Of a stretch of DNA of 64,000 nucleotides, positions 18,258 to 29,100 are shown piece after piece. The stretch is from Streptomyces sp. NBC_00659. GTDB lineage: Bacteria; Actinomycetota; Actinomycetes; Streptomycetales; Streptomycetaceae. The stretch lies in contig NZ_CP109031.1 of NCBI RefSeq assembly GCF_036226925.1, forward strand, positions 868,001 through 932,000, written 5' to 3'. The notes below the pieces were generated by a model. That model did not search any database, had not been told where the DNA came from, and saw only the letters and a list, made by a program, of their open reading frames with translations. Made by a program: the position numbers and the translations under genes. Every line of letters starts with the position of its first letter. The stretch's first letter is position 1.

Positions 18258-18653
18258 CCCTCCACCATGCCCCGGGACGGGTGCCGGGGCCTCTCCGGGC
18301 GTCGCCTGCGGGGCCCGTACGACCGCGTCCGGTCCGGCCGGCCGTGCGGGTGACGGCCAGGGGTCGGACCGGGCCGCCGACGGGACGGAACACCGGTGGG
18401 GCGAGGCGCCGATGGCCTGATACGTCGGTGGGATGAAGCGTCGCCGACGGGGCACCCGCCCTGTGGAGCCCCGTCATCCCATCCCCGTGGTGGCGGGGCT
18501 TCGTGCCGCCCGCCCCGCCAGGCCTTCTCCGGCCGGCCGCCCCTTCCCCGCTCCGGCAGCCACCGGACCGCTCCGGCCCGCACGCTTCCGTGAACCGATC
18601 GGAATGCGCGACGGAGGGGAAAGGGGGAGCGTGGTGTCAAAGGGAGGAGTGCC
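18258..18653. other. Intergenic region between divergent DMT and PP2C genes
   Basis: 396 bp that must contain both promoters. No promoter, operator or small gene was recognised with confidence. The last 30 bp are purine-rich and end in the phosphatase ribosome site GGGAGGAG. Confidence 0.5.
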
Positions 18654-19874
<1,221 letters not shown>

Positions 19875-19884
19875 GAGTCCTCCG

Positions 19885-21705
19885 TCAGGTCGCCGCGATG
19901 TCGAGTGCCGCGATGTACCCGAACGTCATCGCGGGACCGATCGTCGAACCCGCTCCCGCGTAGCTGTGGCCCATGACGGCCGCGCTGGCGTTGCCCGCCG
20001 CGTACAGGCCGGGGATCACCGTGCCGTCCGGGCGCAGCACCCGGGCCCTGGCGTCGGTGCGCAGGCCCCCCTTGGTGCCGAGGTCGCCCGGGACGATCCT
20101 GAACGCGTGGAACGGGGGGAGCCACAACGGGGCGAGGCAGGAGTTGGGGAGGATTGCGGGGTCCGTGTAGTAGTGGTCGTAGGCGCTGTCACCGCGGTGG
20201 AAGTCGGTGTCCGTGCCGCTCAGGGCCAGGCTGTTGAAGCGGTTGACGGTGGTGCGCAGGGCGGCCGCGGGGACACCGACGCGCCCGGCGAGGTCGTCCA
20301 GGGTCCACGCCTTGTACACGGCGCCGGACGTGTACCAGGAGTCGGGGAACGTGAAGGCCGGCGCGACGTCCTTGAACAGGTAGCGGTTGCGGTAGTTCTG
20401 GTCGACGACCAGCCACGCCGGGATGTCCGGAGCGGTCGGATCGCGGTCGTACATGGTGTGCACGACGTCGCTGTAGGGTCCGGCCTCGTTGACGAAGCGC
20501 GCTCCGGCGGCGTTGACCAGCAGGCCGCCGGGCAGAGTGCGTTCGGCGAGACAGAAGTAGGGCTGGCCGGGCAGCGGGATGGCCGGTCCCCACCAGGCGT
20601 CGTCCATCAGGTCGAGCGCGGCCCCGGCGCGCCGGCCCGCCTGGATGCCGTCGCCGGTGTTCTCCTTGGCGCCCACCGTCCAGGCGGTGCCGATGGGCTG
20701 CCGCTGGAACTCGGCGCGCATGGCCGCGTTGTGCTCGAAGCCGCCGGAGCCCACGATGACCCCGCGCCGGGCCCTGACCAGTCCCGGCGCGCCGTTGCGG
20801 GTGACCACCGCGCCGGTGACGGCGCCGTTCTCCACGAACAGGTCGGACAGCGGGGTGTTCAGCCACACCGGGACCTGGGCGGCGAGCAGGCCGGCGCGCA
20901 GCCCGGCCGCGAGCGACTGGCCCATGGTCAGCGGTTTCTGGCCGAGCAGCGCCGCCTTGGTGCCGCGCGCCAGGCACTCGGTGGCGACGGCCGCGCCCTT
21001 CGCGCTCACGGCTGCGAGGGTGAGCCACTTGTAGTCGGTGCTGAAGACGACCATGCCGGCCGGGACGGCCATGTACGCCGGGTTGAGGTGGGCGAGTTCG
21101 GCTCCGAGGATGTTGCCGTCGAGCTGGTCGGGCTCCATGGAGCGTCCGCCCGGGAGGCCGCCGGGGAGTTCCGGGTAGTAGTCGCTGTATCCCTCCATCC
21201 AGCGGAAGCGCAGCGGGCTGTTGGCCATGACGAAGGAGATCATGGCCGGTCCCTGGCCGAGGAAGGCCCGCTGCCGGTCGGCGGAGACCTCGGGGCCGAC
21301 CACGGCCGCGAGGTAGGCGGCGGCCTTCGCCGGGGTGTCGGGGACGCCGGCGGCGAGGATCACCGGGTTGCCGGGGATCCAGATGCCCGCGCCGGAGCGG
21401 GCCGCGGAGCCTCCGAAGGTGGCCGCCTTCTCCAGGACGACGCAGCTCAGTCCCCGTTTCGCGGCGGTGAGCGCCGCGGTCATCCCCGCGGCGCCCGAGC
21501 CGACCACGACGACGTCGTAGGTGCCGAGTGCGGGCAGGTCGGCCGCCGCCGCGGACCCGGTGGAACCGGCGGCGCCCGCGGCGAGCGCGAGTGCGGCGCC
21601 CGTGGCCGTGCCGAGCACCCGGCGCCGTGACGGGCCGGGTGCCGGAAACGAGTCAGGTGCCGGAAACGGGTCCGTACGTCCGACGGGGTCCGCGCTCGGG
21701 GACAT
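19885..21705 (-). CDS. Tat-exported 3-ketosteroid-delta1-dehydrogenase-like flavoprotein
   Basis: 606 residues, ATG at 21703-21705 behind GGAGAG. A twin-arginine leader (SRRRVLGTATGAALALAAG) ends near AAAADLPAL. The FAD-binding motif is VVVVGSGAAGMTAALTAAKRG. The C-terminal block GLYAAGNASAAVMGHSYAGAGSTIG matches KstD-type enzymes, with Y582 and G586 at the places of the catalytic Tyr487 and Gly491 of Rhodococcus KstD1. KstD introduces the C1-C2 double bond in ring A of 3-ketosteroids. Fumarate-reductase-like relatives share the fold, so the substrate is inferred. It is divergent from a cholesterol oxidase gene, which supports a steroid role. An exported KstD is unusual, since known ones are mostly intracellular or cell-associated. 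Confidence 0.75.
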   Translation of the reverse strand: MSPSADPVGRTDPFPAPDSFPAPGPSRRRVLGTATGAALALAAGAAGSTGSAAAADLPALGTYDVVVVGSGAAGMTAALTAAKRGLSCVVLEKAATFGGSAARSGAGIWIPGNPVILAAGVPDTPAKAAAYLAAVVGPEVSADRQRAFLGQGPAMISFVMANSPLRFRWMEGYSDYYPELPGGLPGGRSMEPDQLDGNILGAELAHLNPAYMAVPAGMVVFSTDYKWLTLAAVSAKGAAVATECLARGTKAALLGQKPLTMGQSLAAGLRAGLLAAQVPVWLNTPLSDLFVENGAVTGAVVTRNGAPGLVRARRGVIVGSGGFEHNAAMRAEFQRQPIGTAWTVGAKENTGDGIQAGRRAGAALDLMDDAWWGPAIPLPGQPYFCLAERTLPGGLLVNAAGARFVNEAGPYSDVVHTMYDRDPTAPDIPAWLVVDQNYRNRYLFKDVAPAFTFPDSWYTSGAVYKAWTLDDLAGRVGVPAAALRTTVNRFNSLALSGTDTDFHRGDSAYDHYYTDPAILPNSCLAPLWLPPFHAFRIVPGDLGTKGGLRTDARARVLRPDGTVIPGLYAAGNASAAVMGHSYAGAGSTIGPAMTFGYIAALDIAAT

Positions 21706-21799
21706 GGCAGGGCTCTCCAGCGGGCGAGGGAATGTGAGGCGTTCCGTTGCTCCGGGAGCCGGCAGGCCCCCGCCGTAGCGGTTCTGATGCAGCGTCAGG

Positions 21800-21828
21800 A
21801 ATGTCGCGCGAGGGTCTTGTGAAGTCAA
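21800..21828 (-). promoter_or_regulatory. Vegetative-type promoter for the KstD-like gene
   Basis: On the minus strand: TTGACT (21823-21828), 17-bp spacer, GACATT (21800-21805). The -35 is near consensus and the -10 is weaker. The predicted leader is about 90 nt. Confidence 0.45.
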
Positions 21829-21876
21829 GGGCAAGCCCGTCAGAGCTCGCCGATCACCCCAAGATCGGACAGAAGT

Positions 21877-21892
21877 TACCAACCGGTATGTA
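21877..21892. promoter_or_regulatory. Palindromic operator candidate, TAC-NN-ACCGGT-NN-GTA
   Basis: A dyad with exact symmetry at the named bases, centred 70 bp upstream of the cholesterol oxidase start and in the shared region with the KstD-like gene. It is the right size for a TetR-type dimer. Confidence 0.45.
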
Positions 21893-21915
21893 GTGACTTA
21901 ACAAGCCAGTAACAG

Positions 21916-23596
<1,681 letters not shown>

Positions 23597-23598
<2 letters not shown>

Positions 23599-23632
23599 CG
23601 GCTCCGGGCCGCGCGTGGGGCCCGGAGCCGCT
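23597..23632. terminator. Terminator hairpin after choA
   Basis: A perfect 14-bp stem (23597-23610 with 23619-23632) beginning within the choA stop codon. The convergent AhpD-like gene ends 34 bp later. Confidence 0.8.
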
Positions 23633-23665
23633 CAGGGGGCCAGGACCGCCGGGTGAGCCACCCTT

Positions 23666-24151
23666 TCAGTGGGTGGGAAGAACGCACACGGCGTCCAGTC
23701 CCAGCACATGGTTGAGCCGGCCGAACGCCAGCCAGGAGCCGATGCTCATCGTCAGCTCCACGATCTCCCGCTGGCTGTACAGCGCCGTCATCCGTGTCCA
23801 GAACTCGTCGTCCAGACCGTGGTGATCCAGGGCGTACCGCTCGGCGTACTCGGCGGCCAGCCGCGTCCGGTCGTCGAAGGCACCGGTGGTACGCCACTGG
23901 GTCACCGCCTCCGCGAACTCCTCCTCGACCTTCAGGCCCTCTCGTTCCGTGCGCCAGTCGAGACAGAACAGGCACCCGTTGATCTGCGCGATCCGCAGTC
24001 GGGCGGCCTCGAACTCGCGCAGGCCCAGCGTCGTGTGCTCGTACACCGACAGGGAGAAGTTCGCGGCGGCCATGCCGATGCCGGGCACCATCTCGCCCCA
24101 CACGTATCCGATCGGTTCCTGTCCCTCGGGAATGTCGATGCGCAGGGTCAC
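23666..24151 (-). CDS. Carboxymuconolactone decarboxylase/AhpD-like protein
   Basis: 161 residues; GTG at 24149-24151 behind AAGGAAG. The redox motif C-L-F-C lies in IAQINGCLFCLDWRTE, followed by the helix pattern EFAEAVTQWRTTGAFDDRTRLAAEYAERYALDHHGLDDEFWTRMTALYSQREIVEL cut across the family core. AhpD-like proteins act as thiol peroxidases or peroxiredoxin reductants; some CMD proteins are decarboxylases without Cys. The CxxC points to the redox type. The gene starts 3 bp after the stop of the DapB-like gene, so they form one operon. The exact substrate is unknown. Confidence 0.82.
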   Translation of the reverse strand: MTLRIDIPEGQEPIGYVWGEMVPGIGMAAANFSLSVYEHTTLGLREFEAARLRIAQINGCLFCLDWRTEREGLKVEEEFAEAVTQWRTTGAFDDRTRLAAEYAERYALDHHGLDDEFWTRMTALYSQREIVELTMSIGSWLAFGRLNHVLGLDAVCVLPTH

Positions 24152-24154
24152 GGG

Positions 24155-25228
24155 TCACTTCCTTCCGAGTCGGCCGACTGCGGGGCGCAGCGGGACGTCG
24201 AGTGCGTCGTAGAGCCCTGGTTCGGCGTCCACCAGCCAGTCGATGGCGCCGACCAGGCGGCCGACCGCGGTGGCGTTCCCGCCGGCGGAGCGGTTCTCGC
24301 CCTCGTCGGTGGCCGCGACGGTGACCTCGATGCGCGGCCGGCCCTCGATGATCACGCGATGGGCACCGTCCCCGTCGGGCGGCATCGGCCAGTCCGGCGC
24401 GCAGGAGGCGTGGATGCGGGTGACGTGCTCGATGACGATCCGGGGCTCTCCCCCGACGATCCCCTGCACCTCGAAGCGGACCGCTCCCTGGGTGCCGGCG
24501 GCGAACTCCCCCATGGTGCGGGTGCTCACCGTGTCCGTGAGCGGGCGCCGCTCCAACGTCTCGCGGATGTCGTCGAGTTCGACTCCGAGGGCCCGCGCCA
24601 TGAGCCGTATCTGGCCGCCCCACACCATGGTCGGGATCGACGGGGCGAGCATCAGCGGCTCGTAGTCCATCGGCTGTCCCATGCCGACCAAGTACCGTAC
24701 GGACTCCTCCTGTTCGTACGTGGAGTAGTCGAAGATCTCCTGACAGCGGATGACGTCGACCGTGGTGCCCAGACCGCTGATCAGCAGGGGCAGGACGTCG
24801 TTGCCCCAGCCCGGATCGACCCCGGAGACGAACAGGGAGCCGCCGCCGTCCGCGATCGCGGCGAGCATCGGGTCCCGGAACTCCGGTGGGGCGTTGCGCT
24901 GGTCGTAGAGCGGATAGAGGGCGGGGGTGACGACCACCGCACCGGCCCGGATCGCCCTGCCGATGTCGGCGAGCGCCTCGTCGGGGCGGATGTCGCCCGT
25001 GGCCGCGTAGACGACGGCTCCGGGACCCGAGGCCAGGACCGCGTCGATGTCGTCGCTCGCCGCGACACCGAGGCCGTGGCCGAGGCCGGCGAGTTCGCCC
25101 GCGTCGCGGCCGACCTTGCCGGGGTCGTGGACGAGGACAGCCGCGAGTTTCAGTTTCGGGTGGGCCTCGACGGCGCGGATGGCCGCGCGGCCGACATTGC
25201 CGGTACCCCAGACCACCGTGGAAATCAT
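24155..25228 (-). CDS. Dihydrodipicolinate-reductase-like NAD(P)-dependent oxidoreductase
   Basis: 357 residues, ATG at 25226-25228. The Rossmann motif VVWGTGNVGRAAIRAVEAHP begins at residue 5. The DapB-like N-terminal domain extends to about residue 140, with AATGDIRPDEAL and the VSGVDPGWGND turn. The C-terminal domain differs from true DapB and lacks its substrate HHxxK motif, so it is not the lysine-pathway enzyme. Close relatives are annotated as NAD(P)H-dependent amine dehydrogenase-like proteins and occur next to lipid and steroid genes in actinobacteria. Here it precedes an AhpD-like gene and sits near cholesterol oxidase, which makes a role in a lipid-related pathway possible but unproven. 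Confidence 0.72.
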   Translation of the reverse strand: MISTVVWGTGNVGRAAIRAVEAHPKLKLAAVLVHDPGKVGRDAGELAGLGHGLGVAASDDIDAVLASGPGAVVYAATGDIRPDEALADIGRAIRAGAVVVTPALYPLYDQRNAPPEFRDPMLAAIADGGGSLFVSGVDPGWGNDVLPLLISGLGTTVDVIRCQEIFDYSTYEQEESVRYLVGMGQPMDYEPLMLAPSIPTMVWGGQIRLMARALGVELDDIRETLERRPLTDTVSTRTMGEFAAGTQGAVRFEVQGIVGGEPRIVIEHVTRIHASCAPDWPMPPDGDGAHRVIIEGRPRIEVTVAATDEGENRSAGGNATAVGRLVGAIDWLVDAEPGLYDALDVPLRPAVGRLGRK

Positions 25229-25397
25229 GCGGCGGAGGGTAGCGAGACGGCCTCAAGGTTCCTATAGCCGTGACCGGGAGAATTCCGGCGGTGAACCGGA
25301 GCCGGTGTCACCGCCCGGATGACGGGCCGCACGGCCACCGACCGGGCGACGACAGGAACGGGCCGGCAGGCTCCGGTGCCCTTGCCTGTCGGGGCAC

Positions 25398-25409
25398 TAG
25401 GCTCGCGGC
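25398..25409 (+). promoter_or_regulatory. -10 box of a leaderless transcript
   Basis: TAGGCT at 25398-25403 is followed after 6 bp by the ATG at 25410, so transcription should begin at or beside the A of ATG. No ribosome site precedes the start. Confidence 0.5.
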
Positions 25410-26030
25410 ATGGCCAAGTACTTCGACGTTCACCCGGAGAACCCTCAGCGGCGCATCATCAGCCAGGTGGTGGAGATCGTCCGCAGCGGCGGGCTGATCG
25501 CCTACCCGACGGACTCCTGCTTCGCACTCGGCTGCGCGCTCGGCAACAGGGACGGGATCGACCGCATCCGCTCGATCCGCCAGCTCGACGAGCGCCACCA
25601 CTTCACGCTGATGTGCGAGGACTTCGCCCAGCTCGGACACTTCGTGCGGATCGACAACGCGGTCTTCCGCAGCGTCAAGGCGGCTACGCCCGGCAGCTAC
25701 ACCTTCATCCTCCCGGCGACGAAGGAGGCTCCGCGCAGGCTGCTGCACCCGAAGAAGAAGACCGTCGGGGTGCGGATTCCCGATCATGTCGTCGCGCAGG
25801 CGATCCTGGCCGAACTCGGCGAGCCGCTGCTGTCGAGCACCCTGCTCCTGCCGGAGGAGGACAAGCCGCTGACCCAGGGCTGGGAGATCAAGGACACCCT
25901 CGACCACGTGGTGGACGCCGTCATCGACTCCGGCGACTGCGGCACCGAACCGACGACCGTCGTCGACTTCTCCGGCGGCGAGGCCGAGCTCGTGCGCCTC
26001 GGGGCGGGTGACCCCTCCCGGTTCGAGTAG
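25410..26030 (+). CDS. YciO/Sua5/YrdC-family protein
   Basis: 206 residues. The YrdC-domain pattern begins GGLIAYPTDSCFALGCALGN and continues RHHFTLMCEDFAQLGHFVRID, SYTFILPATKEAPRRLLHPKKKTVGVRIPD. Conserved Lys/Arg residues for triphosphate and RNA binding are present. Sua5/TsaC makes threonylcarbamoyl-AMP for tRNA t6A37. The length near 206 and the sequence resemble the YciO branch, whose physiological role is less clear, so t6A synthesis should not be assumed. The gene appears monocistronic and probably leaderless. Confidence 0.85.
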   Translation: MAKYFDVHPENPQRRIISQVVEIVRSGGLIAYPTDSCFALGCALGNRDGIDRIRSIRQLDERHHFTLMCEDFAQLGHFVRIDNAVFRSVKAATPGSYTFILPATKEAPRRLLHPKKKTVGVRIPDHVVAQAILAELGEPLLSSTLLLPEEDKPLTQGWEIKDTLDHVVDAVIDSGDCGTEPTTVVDFSGGEAELVRLGAGDPSRFE

Positions 26031-26047
26031 CCCCGGAAAGCGGCGCG

Positions 26048-26081
26048 CGACGTGGGTCGTCCTCGCGGAGGACCCACGTCG
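26048..26081. terminator. Bidirectional terminator
   Basis: A 10-bp stem (26048-26057 with 26072-26081) extended by CCTC/GAGG across a small bulge, between the convergent YciO-like gene and the protease gene. Confidence 0.75.
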
Positions 26082-26124
26082 CTGCCGTTGTGGGGGGATG
26101 TCGGTGCTGCCGTTGTGGGGGGAT
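26081..26124. repeat. Short direct repeat, 19 bp x 2
   Basis: GCTGCCGTTGTGGGGGGAT occurs at 26081-26099 and 26106-26124 (25-bp period), between the terminator and the end of the protease gene. Confidence 0.9.
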
Positions 26125-26138
26125 ACCGGTCCCGAAGG

Positions 26139-28532
26139 TCAGCTGGTCGTCACGGCGGTGTCATCCACGACGAAGCTGGTCTGCAGGGAGGAGTCCTCGA
26201 CACCGCTGAACTTGATGCTCACGGTGGTGCCGGCGAACGAGGACAGGTCGAACGTCTTCTGCGCGTAGCCGGTGGCCTTGTTGAGGTTGGAGTAGGTCGC
26301 CAGCGTGGTCGATCCGGCGGTGACCGTCAGCTTGTCGTACTGCGAGCTGGTGGTGGTCTCCGCGGTGTCGATGTGCAGGTAGAAGGTGAACGAGGCCTTG
26401 CAGCCGCTGGGGATGGTCACCGACTGGGAGAGCGTGTCGGTGTGGGTGGAGCCGTAGCCGTCCAGCCAGGCCTTGTACGAACCGGCGTGGGCCGCCTCGT
26501 CGGTGTCGTTGTTGATGACGCCGCTGGTCGCGGTCCAGGTGGTGCTGCCGGACTCGAAGCCGGCGTTGCCGAGCAGCTGCGCCGAGGTGCAGGTGCCGCC
26601 GCCACCGGAGGAGCTGACGGTCCAGGTGAACGACGCGGTGCCGGTCGCGCCGGTGCTGTCCGTGACGGTCACCACGGTGCTGTACGTACCGGCGGTGGTC
26701 GGGGTCCCGGTGATCGCCCCGGTGGAGCTGCTGATCGACAGGCCGGTGGGCAGGCCGGTCGCGGAGTACGTCAGGGAGCCGGTGTTGGTGCTGCTGGCCG
26801 AGACCTGCAGGCTCACCGCGGTACCGACGGTGGAGGACTGGCTGCCCGGGTTGGTGACGGTCACACCGCTGGTCGGCGGGGTGACGTGGCTGCCGACGGC
26901 GATGCCGGCGAAGGCGTTGGCGACACCTGCGTACTGCGCGGAGCTGGCTCCGTACAGCGCGGTCGCGGCGTTCAGCGCGGCGGTGCGGGCACCCGCGTAG
27001 TTGGTGGTCGACGTCATGTACGTCGTCAGCGCCTTGTACCAGATCTGCAGGGCGGCGGCGCGGCCGATGCCCGCGACGGCAACGCCGTCGGAGGTCGAGC
27101 TGGTGTACGTGACACCGTTGATGGTCTTGGTACCGCTGCCCTCGGAGAGCAGGTAGAACATGTGGTTCGCCGGGCCCGAGGAGTAGTGGACGTCCAGGTT
27201 GCCGACGCCGGAGTACCAGCTGTCCGCGGAGCCGCCGTCCTTGCTGGGCTTGTCCATGTAACGCAGCGGGGTGCCGTCCCCGTTGATGTTGATCTTCTCG
27301 CCGATGAGGTAGTCGCCCACGTCGGAGGAGTTGTTGGCGTAGAACTCCACACCGGTGCCGAAGATGTCGGAGGTGGCCTCGTTGAGGCCGCCTGACTCAC
27401 CGGTGTAGTTCAGGCCCGCGGTGTTGGAGGTGACACCGTGGCTCATCTCGTGGCCCGCGACGTCCAGCGAGGTCAGCGCGTGGGTGCTGCTGGTGCCGTC
27501 GCCGTAGGTCATGCAGAAGCAGCTGTCGTCCCAGAAGGCGTTGACGTACGCCGTGCTGTAGTGGACGCGCGAGTAGGCGGCGACACCGTTGTTCTTGATG
27601 CCGCTGCGCCCGAAGGTGTTCTTGTAGAAGTCCCAGGTCGTCTGGGCGCCGTAGGCCGCGTCCGCGCCGGCGGTCTGGGTGTTGGAACCCGCGCCGGTGC
27701 CCCAGACGTCGTCGGCGTCCGTCATCAGCGTGCCGGTGCCTGAGGTGCCGTTGTTCAGCGAGTACGTCTTGTGGCTGCCGCGGGTCGAGTCCGTGAGCTG
27801 GTACGTCGATCCCGACAGCGTGGTGTTCAGCGTGACCGTGCCGCTGTACTGGGTGTTGCCGGTGCCGGTCTGGATGCCCTCGTACCGGGTGAGTTCCTTG
27901 CCGGTGGTGGCGTCGGTGACGACATGCAGCTTGCTCGGCGTACCGTCGTCCTGGAAGCCGCTGATCACGGTCTCCCAGGCGAGCCGGGGGGTGCCGGTGC
28001 CGGCCCAGATGACCTTGCGGGCGCTGTCGGTGGAGGGCTTCTCCGCCTTGAGCGACTTGGCCGTCTTGAGTGCCTGGGCTCCGGCGGTCGCCTTGGTGAC
28101 GGCCGGGGTGGTGCTCGCGACCTTGATGGCGTGCTTGTTGTTGAAGGTCGTGCTCACCGTGCCGGTGGCCTGCGAGGCGGGCGGGGTGTGGACCACGATG
28201 TCGCCGCCGAGCACCGGGAGGCCGGCGTAGGTGCGCTCGTAACGGGTGTGCAAGGTGCCGTCGTTGTCCTTGACGACATCCTTGACTACCAGCTTCTCCT
28301 TCGAGCCGAGGCCGAGGGTGCCGGCGGTCGCCGTGGTCTGCTTCGATGCCTTCGTCAGCAGCGCCGCGTGCTGGGCCGGGGTGAGCTTTGCCTCAAGTCC
28401 CCCTGTACGCAGGGGAGTTGTGTGGGGGGCAGGCTTGGCGACTGCCGGGACCGTCTGTATACCGACGGCCAGGAACGCGGCGGTGGCCACCATGGCTCCG
28501 GCCGCGGTCGCCTGACGGGGGAAACGTCTCAC
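26139..28532 (-). CDS. Secreted M4 (thermolysin-family) metalloprotease with C-terminal accessory domains
   Basis: 797 residues; GTG at 28530-28532 behind GTAGGAG. A signal peptide (AGAMVATAAFLAVGIQTVPAVA) is followed by an FTP/PepSY-type propeptide to about residue 215. The catalytic domain has the zinc motif H361-E362-MS-H365, third ligand E385 in GLNEATSD, and the transition-state His in NLDVHYSSGPANH. After about residue 535 come a putative Ig-like domain (VTNPGSQSSTVGTAVSL) and a jelly-roll domain after a glycine linker (about 625-797), likely for substrate or wall binding. The propeptide is removed autocatalytically outside the cell. It is a typical Streptomyces exoprotease. A 15-bp palindrome lies upstream. 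Confidence 0.93.
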   Translation of the reverse strand: MRRFPRQATAAGAMVATAAFLAVGIQTVPAVAKPAPHTTPLRTGGLEAKLTPAQHAALLTKASKQTTATAGTLGLGSKEKLVVKDVVKDNDGTLHTRYERTYAGLPVLGGDIVVHTPPASQATGTVSTTFNNKHAIKVASTTPAVTKATAGAQALKTAKSLKAEKPSTDSARKVIWAGTGTPRLAWETVISGFQDDGTPSKLHVVTDATTGKELTRYEGIQTGTGNTQYSGTVTLNTTLSGSTYQLTDSTRGSHKTYSLNNGTSGTGTLMTDADDVWGTGAGSNTQTAGADAAYGAQTTWDFYKNTFGRSGIKNNGVAAYSRVHYSTAYVNAFWDDSCFCMTYGDGTSSTHALTSLDVAGHEMSHGVTSNTAGLNYTGESGGLNEATSDIFGTGVEFYANNSSDVGDYLIGEKININGDGTPLRYMDKPSKDGGSADSWYSGVGNLDVHYSSGPANHMFYLLSEGSGTKTINGVTYTSSTSDGVAVAGIGRAAALQIWYKALTTYMTSTTNYAGARTAALNAATALYGASSAQYAGVANAFAGIAVGSHVTPPTSGVTVTNPGSQSSTVGTAVSLQVSASSTNTGSLTYSATGLPTGLSISSSTGAITGTPTTAGTYSTVVTVTDSTGATGTASFTWTVSSSGGGGTCTSAQLLGNAGFESGSTTWTATSGVINNDTDEAAHAGSYKAWLDGYGSTHTDTLSQSVTIPSGCKASFTFYLHIDTAETTTSSQYDKLTVTAGSTTLATYSNLNKATGYAQKTFDLSSFAGTTVSIKFSGVEDSSLQTSFVVDDTAVTTS

Positions 28533-28654
28533 TCGTACTCCTACTGCTTCGGCCGCGGTCGGCGGCCGGTGACAGACCGGGCAGACGGGATGTTCTGTCC
28601 GGGAAGAGCTGAGCAGGGGCGCGCGGGAACGCGACTGCGGGCAGGCCATGGACG

Positions 28655-28669
28655 ACCTGTCCGACAGGT
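28655..28669. promoter_or_regulatory. 15-bp palindrome upstream of the protease gene
   Basis: ACCTGTC-C-GACAGGT, 7-bp arms around one base, about 125 bp upstream of the protease start. A repressor or activator site is likely; the regulator is unknown. Confidence 0.4.
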
Positions 28670-28806
28670 GTGGGAAGGATCGCATTTTTGACCTAGCCAT
28701 GACATGCGGTTGAGGGCGATCGAGGGTTATCCCTACGCCCGCGCACCGAAACCCCCGCCACGCGCCGCTTCCCCCCGGGCGACGACACGTCGGCCCCGGC
28801 CCGGTA

Positions 28807-28830
28807 CGACATACCGGGCCCGGTATGTCG
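28807..28830. promoter_or_regulatory. 24-bp perfect palindrome upstream of the MMPL gene
   Basis: Half-site CGACATACCGGG followed by its exact reverse complement. MMPL exporters are often controlled by TetR repressors, whose sites look like this. No TetR gene is adjacent. Confidence 0.6.
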
Positions 28831-29100
28831 GCGGACCGGACCACGTTCCGCGCGTGGGCACAGATGCCGTCCGATGCCGTCCGGGGTGCCCTCCCCCGGT
28901 TCGGCCCGGACCCGGCGGCCCGGCAGGCCCGGCAGTGCGCCGTCCGGGCCGACGGCGAAGGGGACCGGAGCGGATCGGCGGATCCGCGGATCCGCGACCG
29001 CCGGACGGCGGGCAGCCGCCGTGATTCCCGGCGGGCCGCGATGATCGTCGCGTCGTTTAATGACGGAGTCGGAGGAGTCGTCCTCGAGCAGGAGCTGCCC

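Larger units (their letters stand above)
28533..29100. other. Intergenic region between divergent protease and MMPL genes
   Basis: 568 bp without a believable gene. It contains two palindromes (28655-28669 and 28807-28830) and an AT-rich patch near 28685 (CATTTTTGACC) that may belong to the protease promoter. TTTAAT at 29056-29061 is a possible -10 for the MMPL gene. Confidence 0.6.

Noticed and set aside
19885..21705. Fumarate reductase flavoprotein subunit
   Set aside because: It shares the fold, but the C-terminal HSYAGAG block with Tyr and Gly matches KstD, and the gene is next to cholesterol oxidase.
28825..29100. N-terminal extension of the MMPL protein from 28825
   Set aside because: It is Arg/Pro-rich, covers the palindromic region, and the ATG at 29101 has a proper ribosome site and leads directly into the first membrane helix.
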